64,000 nucleotides of DNA, taken from positions 1,391,167,363-1,391,231,362 of the forward strand of contig OY856410.1 of the NCBI GenBank assembly GCA_963693085.1, read 5' to 3'. The position numbers were made by a program, and so were the translations under genes. The notes below the pieces were generated by a model, which saw nothing but the letters and a program-made list of their open reading frames with translations, ran no database searches and was not told where the DNA came from. Below are positions 36,446-49,519 of the stretch, piece after piece. Source of the stretch: Alisma plantago-aquatica (taxonomy: Eukaryota > Streptophyta > Magnoliopsida > Alismatales > Alismataceae). Within the stretch, counting starts at the first letter, position 1; each line of letters opens with the position of its first letter.

Positions 36446-37760
36446 CCAAATTTATGACACTATAGATTAGAACATAAATCTCCAAGTCATCTTAGTAGTC
36501 TTGTTAAGTCTGGCATTCTTGGTTCAGTATGTAGTTCCAATCAGTTACAAGAGTGTACCAGTTGTAAACTTGCTAAAGCTACATGTCTTCATTTTCAAAA
36601 CCCAACCAATAAAAGTTGTAATCTTTTTTATCATGTTCATTCTAATATTTGGAGGCTTGCACATATCACCTGTGGAAGTGGATTCCAATATTACGTTGAT
36701 GATTTAACAAAATATTAATGGATTTACCTCATGAGCAACACATTTGAATCCACACGTATACCAATTTGTTACCAATAGAATTAAGACCCAACACCATAAC
36801 GTCATTTGTGTGTTCTCTATAGATGGTGAAAAGGAGTACATATCTACTTCCATGTGTGTGATCCTCAATTCCCAAGGAACCATTTTTCAACAATGTTTTC
36901 ATTACACCCATGAACAAAATGATGTCGCAAAGAGGAAGAACTGGCACATTCTTGAAACTACTCGTTCTTTTCTCATTAGTATTGTGTTCCTTAATGCTTC
37001 TAGGCTGAAGCCATCCTCACATCCACTTATCTCATTAATATAATGCCCACCCAAATCCCAATCCTACATGCACATGTGTGTTTTTGGTTTCACTTCCTTT
37101 GTCCATCTTCCCCAACACGAGAAAAATGAATTTGAGGCATTATATGCACTTTGTGTCCTTCTAGGATACAATAATGAACACAAAGGGTATCATTGTTTTG
37201 ACCCTATTTCCCACCCTATGCACATAGCAAGGTATTTTACATTCCTTGTGGATACAACTTACTATACTTCTAGCAACACATATCACTCCTTGCTTCATGA
37301 ATTCATCACCATCCCTCATGAGAAATATACTACCACAAAAACTTCCACCACAAACCTCAAGATTGAAGCTACCCATGTTGAGCTTCCTAAAGAGATTGAG
37401 GCTACCCTTATCAAACCTTCCATTAGGATTGAGGACACCATTATTGAGCCTCCCATCACATCACACCAGTAGGCATTGAGGCTACCCATGTTACTTCTCA
37501 TACATTATTTGATGACAAGACACATGATTATGATCCCAACGTTGTGTAAAACTTTTATTCTAGTGACATTAATGTGGGTCCAAGAAGATGTCAACACGAA
37601 CACCATCCAAATCCATTCTATGCTCATTCAATAGTCACATGTTACTCATTACAATATGGTAGTTTCCTAAGCTTCTCTTCATAAAGATTGTGTTCCATCT
37701 TCATATTAAGAAGCTTCTAGTTCTATACACTAGAAGAAGGCTATGCAAGGAGAGCTCTAG
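36446..37760 (+). pseudogene. Copia-3 integrase (broken)
   Basis: Integrase joins cDNA to the target. The HRLGHPS-like line appears at 36468-36500 (LEHKSPSHLSSLVKSGIL in one frame) and a CSSCKLAKAT-like zinc site follows. Frame 36744-37043 gives FSIDGEKEYISTSM (the D-G-G-x-E-F/Y motif with GE for GG) and HYTHEQNDVAKRKNWHILET (the C-P-x-T-P-Q-Q-N-G-V-A-E-R-K-N motif with the catalytic Glu as Lys). Frame 37068-37472 gives CVFGFTSFVHLP and CVLLGYNNEHKGYHCFDP, the copia C-terminal region, then a low-complexity tail rich in Thr, Ile and Pro. Non-functional. Confidence 0.8.
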
Positions 37761-38637
37761 GCCTTTGAATGTACCTGCACTTTGAATCTTATTCCTTTAC
37801 CCACAAATACTTTACATGTCAGTTGTAAGTGGCTTTACAAAATTAAGCACAAGGATGATGGCACAATTGACATATACAAAGCATACCTAGTTTCTAGAGG
37901 CTTCAGTCATGGGTATGGCATAGTCTATGAAGAAACATTTGCCCCAGTTTCTCATATGAACACCATCAGAACTCTTCTTGTTGTTTCAACAACCCATCAT
38001 TGGACTTTATACCAGATGGGTGTGAAAAATGCATTTCTACATGAATAACTCTCTAGATCCACCACCAGAACTAGTAGTGCATGAATCTCATGTTTGTCTT
38101 CTACATCGATCCATTAATGGACTCAAACAGGCACTCGGGGTTGGTTTTCTTGCTTTAAACAAGCCATCACATGTGCAGGTTGCCCCCAAAGCTCGTACGA
38201 TTATTCAATGTTTGTGGCACCTAAAGGGTGAGTCATCCTACTTCTATATGAGGATGACATGATCATCACAGGAGATGATGTTGTAGGAATCAATAAATTA
38301 TAACATTATCTTGCTAAACAATTTCAGATAAAGAATCTTGGACAACTTCACTACTTTCTAGGCCTAGAGATTGCTCATGGACATAAAGGAATTCTAGTCT
38401 CTCACAAAACTATGGAACATATATCATTGAGTGTGCCAAAATATCTGACTTACAAGATGCAGACACACCTCTTGAACTTCATATAAAATTCTGCCCAACT
38501 GATGGTGAGACATTAACTGATCCCATAAGGTATCATCAACTAGTAGGACAACTACCAAATGTGTGCATCACTAGGCTAGATACTCAACATGTTGTTAGCA
38601 TTGTCTCACAATTCTTATCTTCTTCCTGAAGTGTCCA
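37761..38637 (+). pseudogene. Copia-3 reverse transcriptase (broken)
   Basis: RT copies element RNA. The open frame 37782-38048 gives CKWLYKIKHKDDGTIDIYKA and the EETFAPVSHMNTIRTLL line; 38029-38262 gives VCLLHRSINGLKQALG where W is lost. At about 38242 another frame gives LLYEDDMIITGDD, the catalytic box with YVDD changed to YEDD, then QIKNLGQLHYFLGLEIAHG. Stops and shifts break it. At 38637 the TR-GAG-like element is inserted in the target GTCCA; reading across the repaired site gives a normal copia line (SVHYVVVL), continuing at 49880. Confidence 0.85.
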
Positions 38638-38988
38638 TGATGCAGGATAACATGTTCATCAAGAGCTTGAATAGGATTCCAGACCTCTTGTTTAGAGTGT
38701 TTCATTATTTATCTTTTATTTGTGTTTGTCTTTTATATAGTTGATGAATCTTTATTTGGTTTAGGGCTTATTATGCAATTGTTTCAATTTTCTAAATGTA
38801 ATGTGAGAGACTTACCTTGTAATTTATTAATTAATTAGTTTTTTAATTCTTTTTCTTAGTTTGCTCTTGAGTGGAAATAAGCCAATTAGGGCTTCCCTCA
38901 TGTTATCTATATAAGCTCATGCCGGGGGGCATTGTCCAAAAGAGTTGAATTATGAATTGAGTTTTTAGTTGCAACATGGGTTGCATCA
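38638..38988 (+). repeat. TR-GAG-like element, 5' LTR
   Basis: TGATGCAGGATAAC...GGGTTGCATCA, 351 bp, matching 49520-49874 at roughly 88-90 percent by eye. A TATA box (CTATATAAG) lies at 38907-38915, 75 bp before its end. Confidence 0.88.
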
Positions 38989-38990
38989 AA

Positions 38991-39003
38991 TGGTATCGGA
39001 GCC
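38991..39003 (+). other. TR-GAG-like element primer binding site
   Basis: TGGTATCGGAGCC begins two bases after the LTR end and matches the common variant of the initiator-Met tRNA site. Confidence 0.88.
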
Positions 39004-40012
39004 TGAGATCTAAACCTAGGTCTAGATCCCAGGATCCTGGGAGATGGCCAAAACCTTAGGTGCGGCCTAACCCCTTCTCCTTCACCATCTATTGGTCTCC
39101 TAAACCCTAGGTCTAGGAGCCATATCCACCGTCCATCAAATCCAAACCCTAGGTTAGATTCATTGATTAAGCGCAAAACCCTAGGTTAAGATTAACCCCC
39201 CTCCATCCACCTAATTCTGCCTGCTCATCTATCGAATTGTATTACAAAAAAATTGTTCTTGCACCACCATTGTTCTTCACAAGTTCTTCACCTGTCAACC
39301 ACTTCCATAGCCACACCCATATTTCCTCTTCGCATCCTCCCTTTCCCTGTAGGACAATACCTTCCGTCGCTCAACAAACCTCACACTGGATTAGCAGCAG
39401 GAGTGCCTCCCCCAGATCCACCTAAACATCAGCCACACCTACCTTCATCTTCTTCACACCATCTACAAAATTTCTAGTTGACACACACATCAATCAACTC
39501 CCAAGTCTGCTTCGTTGGATAATCACGAAACCAATCTGGATAATCATGATGACTCTATTCCCATTTCACGATCCCATCCAAACCCCCCATCCCATAATCA
39601 TGTGTCGTCGATCCTAGTCCCTAGATATGCTCTTAGGATCCCACCCACAACCAGTGCAGGAGCCATATCTCTAATCCAAGATCACAACTTTTCTTTTCCT
39701 CTCTTTGCTATGTCATTTTGGTCCTACAATTTTGGTTTCCACACTACAAAGTCAACTGTCATCAACACAATCTTCCAGTAACAACAAGATCCAGTAGTAG
39801 TAGTTCACTGATTCAGCATCCCAACAGTCAGGTCCGCCAGTAGCATCATGCACATCGCATTCCAGCATCCCAACACTATTCCCCAGCCTGATCCTACCAC
39901 ATGTAGGCTGTTGATGCAAGATTTCACATCGGTCTCAGTGTAAATATGCACATCTTGGGTACCTAAATTTCGTAAAATTTTCCTCCTGCCAACTCAATGT
40001 TGAGTTGGATCC
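39004..40012 (+). other. TR-GAG-like element leader, untranslated
   Basis: About 1 kb between PBS and gag start. It is pyrimidine- and CCA-rich (CATCCAC, TCCCATCC words). Overlapping small frames at 39237-39425, 39253-39477 and 39515-39781 show no domain. Long leaders are usual in gypsy elements. Confidence 0.6.
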
Positions 40013-40326
40013 ATGGGTCAGGGGGCAGAGATACACTTCACACCAGTGAGAAAGTCCATCAACACCACCATGGTGCGCAATGAAGATTACCAAACCAAAA
40101 TTAAAAAACTTGAGGAAAGCCTGGTTGGCCAAGATGAGCAATTTGACCGCTTAGAATCCATGGTGCAAGATATGGATGTTATACGTCAGCATATGGAACA
40201 ACATCCCCCACCACAACGTCCACTACCACTAGAAGCTCCTCCTCACCAAGAACGCTTACTTAATATTGATGTTCCAAAGTTCCATGGTACTGGAAAGCCC
40301 GACGTCTTCTACAACTGGGTCCATAG
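40013..40326 (+). pseudogene. Gypsy-type gag, N-terminal part (TR-GAG-like element)
   Basis: The frame starts near ATG 40013. It has a predicted coiled coil at residues 27-62 (KIKKLEESLVGQDEQFDRLE), a Pro-rich hinge (HPPPQRPLPLEAPP), then the line NIDVPKFHGTGKPDVFYNWV that opens plant gypsy capsid domains (dvP.F.G...p..f..Wl). LARD-2 is inserted in codon positions right after the WVHS line; target CATAG at 40322-40326 and 48740-48744. When read across the repaired site the frame continues into SFFDWNQLEEN at 48755 with one stop in between. Confidence 0.82.
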
Positions 40327-43300
40327 TGAAAGGAGTGGAATCCCAGAGGGGAACCACTACCTACTAAAAATTTGAACAATAGAACTTCCAGTCCAAACAC
40401 ACCTAAAAGGTATGATGGAATGGGTGTAAAATGTTCAAATCTTATTTAATGGTAATGAAAACAACCGAAGTGTAGCAGCGGAATAAAAACATTGACCATA
40501 TTCAATTTTTCATAAGGTTACAATAGAACATCATAACCTCCCACAAAGGGTTTACATGTACGATACAACATAAGGATCCAAGATAGAGGGAATTCTAAAC
40601 TATAGCAACTTAGTCTCCAAGCTTTAAACTCCTTAAGATAAGTCCATAACTTTATGCCATGTGCTCCACATCCTTCACCTAGGGTTGGAAACATACCCTA
40701 ACAAGAAGAGAAAAATAGATGACATCAACAAAGGTTGGTAGGTGCATACTTAAAAGTAAAATTGAGCATTATATGGAGTAAAGGACATCAAATACAGTGA
40801 AGCTTCCCATAGAAAAGAGAAGTACCACCCAAGCGGGTATCAAGAGAAAAGATCACAATAATAATGATCCTTCCCATGAAATAACATAAAAAGATTGTGC
40901 CATATATACATCCACTACAATGCTGGGAAATGAAGCACATATCCTGGAATCAAGGAACATAACACATCATCATCAACATCAACCTGCATGCATGTGAGAT
41001 AAGCATAGCCCTCAAACAATATAAATAACAATGGCGGCTAAGCCTCATAAACTTGAAACCTGATAGAGAATGGCACATAACCAAACTCCCAATATATATA
41101 ATGTGGGACAAATGTCATAAATTTGAAACTCGGGTATGGGGAACATAACCTCCATCCCAAAAATATAAAGGGTGCATAACCCAAAACCAATGCAATTATA
41201 CTACTCTAGTGCTACTGAATCACATAGCATGTTAATGTAGAGCCAAGTAGAAAGTATAGTCAGATTATACAAACTAGTCACCACATAAGTGACCAACACA
41301 TACATCCACCTCATAAGTGGGAAAAAGCCATCACATGTCATCATATAAAGTTCCATCATGTACAAAGAATATGAAAAGAGTCCAAAAGAATATCCATGAT
41401 CACAAGATCAGTAACAAATAAGGTAGTTCACATGAACAAATATTACCAAAAGAAATGACATATGTGTAGGCTATTGTCCATAGGACCAAGAGAATGAAGA
41501 AATATAGGTGGATTACTCAACATAGAATAATAGGGGATACAACATACATTTAGAGAGAAGAATTAGAAATTGCTCAATGTAAAATAATGTGGGATACAAT
41601 CATACCTTAACTTCAGAGTCCAAAGTCTAAAATCACTTCTAGGTCCAAGCCTAGGCCTCCAAAGAATATATTAAGCATATAGGTAGATTTTGTGTCAATT
41701 TCATATACATTATTCAAACCCTAAAAACTACCTTTTCGATCATTTGTGATTTAAGTTATCAAAACCATGTCATATTTTAGATTACCCTTTTCTGAGTCCA
41801 AAATATATTTTAGCATATTTTTTCGACTTTTACTTATTTAGTTATGAATTTTACAAGTTATTACATATTTAGGTAAATTCATTAAAATTACTTATCATTT
41901 ATCATTGGATTTAGGCTACGAAAATAACACCATTAGAAAGCTTATATTTTTCTAAATTTAATGACTATTTATCCATATTTTTCAGTGAAATATTATGAAT
42001 TTTGCAAGATTCGACATATCATGAGATTCCAAATATCTACATCCTTACCTAAAACCCAGTAAGCAGTCAAATCCAATTAGTTGGTCCAATTATAATGGAC
42101 AACTCATCTGGACTTACAGACGGCATGGCAACCTCGCTCGCATATGCAGAAAAGAAACCCAAAACAAATATGAAAAGACAATTTTACCCCTCAGGGAAAA
42201 GAAGCAATAGAAAACAAGAGGGCAGGTTCGAACTTCGACGTCTGTGCATAGTCTTCATTGCTGAAACCCCCCGTGAAAGCTAGACCTTTAACACGGTTGC
42301 AAACTCAAAAAATAAAACCCAATACAAGATCGAATCCAGTGACCAGAGCTCCTTCACCTCCAGGAAACAACATAAATGGATTCGGAAGATCCCGACGGAG
42401 TCAACAAGCCCAAACTCAGGGTCTAGTGTATACCAAAGCTTCCATAAGGCATGCCGCCGTTAGAGCAGGAGGTGGAGAAACACAGAAGCCCACAGAGCCT
42501 AGACTATAACCAAAATGAATAAATTGGGATGTCTCAAAACGGATGCAGCGACGTCAAACACAGATCAATAGATGGAAACTCCCATCGAAATGATTGGATA
42601 AGAGAGGAACACATGGGATCACAGATCGGTGAAGAACAAAGGAGAAAAGGGGGATTTTGGCAATACATCGAATTCAATCCATCGATGGCCCCCAAAGCTT
42701 CGCTGGGTTGTCAGGAAGCATCCCCTATCCTTCCTGAGTCTTGAGAAAGCAAGAGCTGCGGTCACAACCCAATCTTCCTTGACGTAGGTGGTCGACGTAG
42801 GAGGTGCATGCTCAGGCAGGACCGTGGATGATCCCATAGTGGAAAATGGATTTAGAGGACACAGTGGAGGTGATACAGGAACCACCTAGATGTCCGAAGG
42901 TCAGGGGTTGCGAGTAGAGGAAGAGGAAGAACAAGACTGGGGAAGAACAGAGTATGAAGGGGGCGGGGACCAACACAGATTAGAGGCCACCCACTCTATA
43001 GATACTAGGGCTTTCCTGATCCAGTTTGACGAGAGGAGTGTGTGGGAAAAGAGATCGGGGGCAAAGGAGGAAGGGAGTAGGTGAGAGAGGAGAGAAAATC
43101 AGAGAAGAGAAGCAGGCGATCACGGCGGAAAACGCTGTGTGTGAGTGAACTAGGCACGAGGAGGAAGAAGTACAGCTGATGCTAGATCATAATCTAGCGG
43201 CACAAAATTGGCCCGACATATTGCAAACCAGGAAAGTCCTGCAGCATATCCAAACTTTAGGAAACTTAAACCATTCAATGTATTTTTGTTAAATAACTTG

Positions 43301-44136
43301 TATCTTTCTCTCTTAATTTATTTTGAGGGTTCAAACATTATCCAATAAATATGAAATTTTGCACAGAGGCCAATTAAGGCATGTATTTTCCGATTATGAA
43401 ATTATATTTACCTTTTGAAGACTTTTGATGTGTTAAATTAATTAAATCCTATTTTCTCTTTCCTCTTGCATTAATGACGTTAAGATTCTCCGAATATTAT
43501 GAAACTTCACATATAAGTCATATTTAATGTGTTCAATGTGAATTTGTCACCAATTTTATATGTTGGAGTTGTTTGAGCATTTATTTATATTTTGAAGGTT
43601 CTACACACTTTCTCTCACCTGATTTCACCGTTTAAGCAAACTTTCTCCAAATTGGATGAAAATTCACCCAAAGACTATATTTATTATGTAGATTACGAAT
43701 CCAAAGTTATTTTTCTCTTTTGGAGTTATAAAATACATTATTGAGCATTAATGTCTTTTATCAATTTTCTCTCTCCTAAACATACCTTATTATTTCAAGG
43801 TTGTCCAAATGAGATGAAAATTGACATGTAGACTTTTTTTGATATGTATATTATGAATATGAAGTTTGTTTCCACTTTTGAGACTTCTTCATATGAGATA
43901 TGTCATACGTCCCATTAGTGACCCATTATCTTAATTATTCATCCAATTAAGTTATATATGTTCGTGTTACCTCTACATGAATTATGTGACATATTGAATT
44001 ACATTAAGGTGATTAATTCATACATTAGCTTATTAGGATATTATCAAACATATTTTTAGGTCTAACCCTCAACCTTGTTTGGCCAAACCCAAAAGATCAA
44101 AGTTCTGGGGTAGGGTCCGAAATCTGGTATGTTACA
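40327..44136 (-). repeat. LARD-2 3' LTR (3810 bp)
   Basis: Ends (+ coordinates) TGAAAGGAGTGG and CTGGTATGTTACA. The part 42090-43200 is markedly more GC-rich than the AT-rich remainder and contains open frames on both strands (42095-42283, 42258-42509, 42529-42744, 42619-42885 minus, 42890-43084), but they are not kept open in the other LTR and show no domain. They are not called as genes. Confidence 0.87.
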
Positions 44137-44986
44137 ACACTCAACCCCTTACAAGGATTTCATCCTTGAAATCTATAGATTCAAACATCAACTACAAACT
44201 ACTCTCCACCACATAAAGGGTTCAACCTAATAAGTCAAACTAGTCAACTTTTAGGGCTACCCACATCACTTAGTTGTGAATGTTTTTAGAGATTTATGTT
44301 GTTTATGTATCCAACTAACAAGTCAAAATCATCTAGGGTTGCGATTTAGGTCCTAATATCTCTAACCTAACAACCCTAAGATCCAAAAAGTCCTAGGGAG
44401 CAAAGTGTAGGTCAACAATACCTTTATATCGACCCACATATCCCTAGTCACAACTTCAAGTCAAATCTAGGTTTAGGATGTCTATTCCAACTAATTCAAG
44501 AGTTTATCTATAAAAACGTCACATATCTCTTTAATGTGACTTAGTTCAAGAGATCATTGAGAAAATCAGAGAAAATGTTTGTACATATAGTGTAGTATAA
44601 TCAAAATATTTTTTTTGATAAGAAACATTGCGAAGTAAAACCAACTAGTTGGCCAAAATTCAATGCGAAAACCAAGTAATAAAATATCCATAACAAGAAC
44701 TCTTCATCCAACTACCTCCTAAATCCTAATTGCATCCTCAAGTCAAACCTATGAGACTTTCATCTCGTATGGCTCAAGCAGAAAAATGAAGTGACTCATG
44801 ACATACAAATCATAATCAATCTATATGCTTGGGTAAGATCTCCTAAAACCTCATCACATATTTAACATAAATCAATTCTAGGGTGAAAAGCTCACCTTGA
44901 GGGTATCTATGAAAAGTAAGGGTTCTAATTAGGGAGACAAAATTGAAATAGTTAGATTTCAACAATCATAGGCTCCAATACTATGC
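44137..44986 (-). other. LARD-2 interior (850 bp) with PPT and PBS
   Basis: On the minus strand the PBS TAGTATTGGAGCC (44984-44972) lies two bases after the right LTR; it differs at two bases from TGGTATCGGAGCC used by the TR-GAG-like element. At the other end TTGTAAGGGGTTGAGTGT (44154-44137) abuts the LTR start TGTAAC and acts as the polypurine tract; GGATGAAATCC precedes it. Nothing between has coding features. Confidence 0.8.
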
Positions 44987-47900
44987 TGTAAGGAGTGGGA
45001 TCCCAGAGGGGAACCACTCCATACTAAAAATTTGAACAATCAAACCTCCAATCCAAACACACCTAAAAGGTATGATGGAGTGGGTGTAAAATTTTCAAAT
45101 ATTATTTAGTGGTAATCAAAACAACCAAAGTGTAGCAACGGAATACAAATATTGACCTTATTTAATTTCTCAAAAGGTTACAATAGAACATCATAATCTA
45201 CCACAAAGGGTTTGGATGTACGATACAAGATAAGGATCCAAGATAGAGGGAAGTCTAAACCATAGCAACTTTATCTCCAAGCTTTACACTCCTTAAGCTA
45301 AGTCCATAACTTTATTCCATATACTCTGCATCCTTCACCTAGGGTTCGAAGCATACCCCAACAAGAAGAGAAAAATAGATGAGATCAACAAAGGCTGGTA
45401 TGTGCATACTAAAAAGTAAAATTGAGCAATATATAGAGTAAAGGACATCAAATAAAGTGAAGCGTCCCATAGAAAAGAAAAGTATCACTCAAGTGGATAT
45501 TAAGAGAAAAGATCACAATAATAATGATACTTGCCATAAAATAACATAAAGCGATTGTGCCATATATACATCCACTACCATGCTGGGAAATGAAGCACAT
45601 ATCCTGGAATCAGGGCACATAACCCATCATCATCAACATCAACCTGCATGCATGTGAGATAAGCATAGCCTTAGAACAATATAAATAACAATGGTGGCCA
45701 ACCCTCATAAACTTGTAATCTGATAGAGAATGACACATAACCAAACTCCCAATATATATAATGTGGGCCAAACCTCATAAATTTGAAACCCAGGTATGGG
45801 GCACAAACCTCCATCCCAAACCTATGCAATTATACTACTCTAGTGCTACTGAATCACATAGCATGTTAATGTAGAGGCAAGTAGAAAGTATAGTTAGATT
45901 ATACAAACTAGTCACCACATAAGTGACCAACATATACATCCACATCATAAGTGGGAAAAAGTCATCACATGTCATCATATTAAGTTCCATCATGTACAAA
46001 GCATACGCAAAGAGTCTAAAAGAATATCCATCATCACAAGATTAGTAACAAATAAGGTAGTTCACAGGAACCAAGATTTCTAAAAGAAAGACATATGTGT
46101 AGGTTATTGTCCATAGGACCAAGAGAATGAAGAAATATAGGTGAATTGCTCAACATAGAATAATAGGGGATACAACATACATTTCGAGAAAAGAATTAGA
46201 AATTGCTCAATATAGAAATAATGTGGGATGCAATCATACCTTAACTTCAAAGTCCAAATTCCAAAGTCGCTTCTAGGTCCAAGCCTAGGCCTCCAACGAA
46301 CCTATTAAGCATATAGGTAGATTTTGTGTCAATTTCATACACATTATTCAAACCCAAAAAACCACCTTTTTCATCATTTGTGATCTAGGTTATCAAAACC
46401 ATGCCATATTTTGGATTACCCTTTTCTGAGTCCAAAACATATTTTATCATATTTTTCTGACTTTTACTTATTTAGTTATGAATTTTACAAGTTATTCATA
46501 TTTAGGTAAATTCATTAAAATTACTTATCACTAATCATTGGATTTAGGTGACAAAACCAACACCATTAGAAAGCTTACATTTTTCTGCATTTAACAACTA
46601 TTTATCCTTATTTTTTTATCAGTGAGTGAATTATAATGAATTTTTCTAGAATCGACAAATCAAGAAATTCCAAATATCCACGTCATTACCTAAAACCCAG
46701 TAAGAGGTCAAATCCACTGAGTTGATCCAATTATAAGTGGACAACTCATCCAGACTTACAGACATCATGGAAACCTCGCATATGCAGAAAAGAAACCCAA
46801 AACAAAGATGAAAAGACAATTCTACCCCTGAGGAAAAAACAAAAGCAATACAAAACAAGAGGGCGGGTTCGAACTTCGATGGTTGTGCATCGTCTTCATC
46901 ACTAAAACACCCTGTGAAAGATAAAACCCAATACAAGATCAAATCCAGTGACCAGAGCTCCTTCACCTCCGGGAAACAACACAAATAGATTCGGAAGATC
47001 CCCACGGAGTCAACAAGCCCAAACTCAGGGTCCAGTGTTGAAAGGATCCTCCATAAGGCATGCCTCCATTAGAGCAGGAGGTGGAGAAACACAGAAGCCC
47101 ACAGAGCCTAGACTACAGACAAAATGAATAAACTGGGATGTCCCAAAATGGATGTAGCGATGTCAAAGACAGATCAATAGATGGAAACACCCATCGAAAA
47201 GACTCGATAAAAGAGGAACACATGGGATCGCAGATCGGCAAAGAATAAAGGCAAAAAGAAGGATTTTGGCAATACCTTGAATTCAATCCATCGATGGCCC
47301 CCAAAGCTTCGTTGGGTTGTCTAGAAGCATCCCCTATCCTTCCTGAGTCTTGAGAAAGACGATGCTGCAGTCACAACCCAATCTTCCTTGACGCAGGTGG
47401 GTAGGAGGGGCATGCTTAGGCACGACCATGGATGATCTAACATTAGAAAATAGATCTAGAGGACATAGTGGAGGTGATTGAGGAACCTCCTAGATTTCTG
47501 AAGGTCAGTGGTTGCTAGTTGGGGAAGAGGAAGAACAAGACAGGGGAAGAACATAGTATGAAGGGGGTGAGGACCAACATAGACTAGAGGCCACCCACTC
47601 TATAAATACTAGGGCTTTCCTGATCCAATTTGATGAGAGGAGTATGTGAGAATAGAGATCGGAGGCAAAGGAGGAAGGGAGTAGGTGAGAGAGGAGAGAA
47701 AACTGGAGAAGAGAAGCAGGCGATCGCGGTGGAAAATGTTGAGCGTGAGTGAACTAGGCACGTGGAGGAATAACTACAGCTAATGTTAGATCAAAATCTA
47801 GCGGCCCAAAATTGGCCCAAGATATTGTAAACTAGGAAAGTCTTGTGACATATCCAAACTTTAGGAAACTTAAATCATTAAATGTATTTTTGTTAAATAA

Positions 47901-48739
47901 CTTGTATCTTTCTTTCTTAATTTATTTTAAGGATACAAACATTATCCAATAAATATGAAATTTTGCACAAAGGCCAATTAAGGCATGTAGATTCTGATTA
48001 TGAAATTATATTTTTCCTTTGAAGACTTTTGATGTGTTAAATAAATCAAATCCTATTTTCTCTTTCCTCTTGCATTAGTGACTTTAAGATTCTCCAAATT
48101 TTATGAAACTTCACAAACAAGTCATATTTAATGTGTTAAATACGAAAATTCCTCCAATTTTATATGCTGGAGTTGTTTGGGTATTTATTTAATATTTTGA
48201 AAGTTCTACACACTTTCTCTCTCATGATTTCACCTTTTAAGCAAACTTTCTCCAAATTGGATGAAAATTCACCAAAAGTCTATATTTATTATGTAGTTTA
48301 TGAATCCAAGGTTATTTTCCTCTTTTGGAGTTATAAAACACATTATTGAATATTAATGCCTTTTATCAATTTTCTCTCCTAAACATGCATTATTATTACA
48401 AGGTTGTCCAAATTAGATGAAAATTGACATGTAGACTTATTTTGTTATGTAGATTATGAATTTGAAGTTTGTTTCCACCTTTGAGACTTCTTCTTATGAG
48501 ATATGTCATATGGCCCATTAGTGGCCCATTATCTTAATTATTCATCCAATTAAGTAATATATGTTCATATTACCTCTAAATGAATTATGTGACATATTGA
48601 ATTACATTAAGGTGATACATTCATGCATTATATTATTAGGATATTACAAAACATCTTTTTAGGTCTAACCATCAACCTTGTTTGGCCAAACCCAAAAGAT
48701 CAAAGTTCTAGGATAGAGTCCAAGATCTGGTATGTTACA
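44987..48739 (-). repeat. LARD-2 5' LTR (3753 bp)
   Basis: Ends (+ coordinates) TGTAAGGAGTGGGATCCC and CTGGTATGTTACA, collinear with 40327-44136. The 119-residue frame at 46646-47005 (minus) is broken in the other copy and hydrophobic without a domain, so it is regarded as chance. A TATA-like string CTCTATAAATAC (47598-47609) points to the + strand, opposite to the element. Confidence 0.87.
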
Positions 48740-48744
48740 CATAG

Positions 48745-49460
48745 TATGTAATCATTCTTTGATTGGAATCAACTTGAAGAAAATTGCAAGACCAAATATG
48801 CAGAGGCCAAGCTATGTGGTGCCACTCTCACCTGGGAGAAGTGACTACTTACAGTTCATCGTATCGACACTTGGACATACATGAAAGTTGATATGGAGAC
48901 TTTTTTGTCCCTATTAATTACAAGAAACAATTGTATCTCAACTTGTCAGACTTGCAATAGAGATCTGATTCTGTGGATGAGTATACCTGCAAATTATATG
49001 ACTTGATTTACAAGACAGATGTACATGGGATGCTACCACTAAGATCACAAAGTTTGGTTGTGGGCTCAATCCATCTTTTGTTGCAGAATTTCCAACGTCT
49101 TACATTTCTTCTATGAATGATGTGATTCATGTGGCTACACAGATAGAGCATGAGAAGAAATGATGCCCAAAAGACCCCATTTCTTGGCAAAGTTCTACTT
49201 TGACAACAACCCCATCCTGCGAATCTGTTGATGTCATGACAACGGTCACACCTACTGACCTACATCTTCTGCAAAAACATCCTCCAGTCAAATACAGTGC
49301 TTTTCTTGTAAGGGTTTTGGACATCATTCCAACCAATGTCCTAATCATTTGATGGTTGCATGTACATAATCCAAACCAAAGGAAGATGATTTAGAATATG
49401 AGGACGTTTTTCCTAAAAGTGATCCTAGCGATGATGAGCCTGAGGAGCAAGATAAAACTT
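48745..49460 (+). pseudogene. Gypsy-type gag, C-terminal part with zinc knuckle
   Basis: Continuation of the gag begun at 40013. Readings in shifting frames give FFDWNQLEENCKTKYAEAKL, the LTWEK line, DTWTYMKVDMETFL, and FGCGLNPSFVAEFPTSYISS, all landmarks of the gypsy retrotrans_gag capsid domain. At about 49281-49330 CFSCKGFGHHSNQC is an intact C-x2-C-x4-H-x4-C knuckle, followed by an acidic tail EDDLEYEDVFPKSDPSDDEP. The gag ends about 60 bp before the right LTR, so there is no room for pol. At least three frame changes and stops make it a pseudogene. Confidence 0.85.
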
Positions 49461-49519
49461 AACAGTACCACAATTGCACCCCCACTCGTCAGAGTCTCAT
49501 TTTGTCAACCTGAGTGGAG

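Larger units (their letters stand above)
40327..48739 (-). mobile_element. LARD-2: non-coding gypsy-type LTR element, minus strand
   Basis: LTRs 40327-44136 (3810 bp) and 44987-48739 (3753 bp) enclose only 850 bp. On the minus strand each LTR begins TGTAACATACCAGAT and ends near CTCCTTTCA or CTCCTTACA. CATAG is duplicated exactly on both sides. A PBS adjoins the right LTR and a PPT the left LTR, both on the minus strand. The pre-LTR line GGATGAAATCCTTGTAAGGG is of Tekay/Del gypsy type. Nothing encodes protein. LTR divergence is roughly 5-7 percent by eye, with small indels such as the segment AAATATAAAGGGTGCATAAC near 41162 missing from the right copy. It is the youngest layer of this stack. 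Confidence 0.88.

Noticed and set aside
16223..39003. tRNA-like strings TGGTATCNGAGC as remnants of tRNA genes
   Set aside because: Each sits within a few bases of an LTR end and is only the 12-13 bases of a primer site; no cloverleaf surrounds them.
42095..43084. Cluster of short frames in a GC-rich block, possible captured gene
   Set aside because: Frames overlap on both strands, are not conserved between the two LTRs and carry no recognisable motif. Kept only as a finding about composition.
46646..47005. 119-codon minus-strand frame in the LARD-2 LTR
   Set aside because: The equivalent position in the other LTR (about 42030-42430) is not open, and the product is low in information with no domain.
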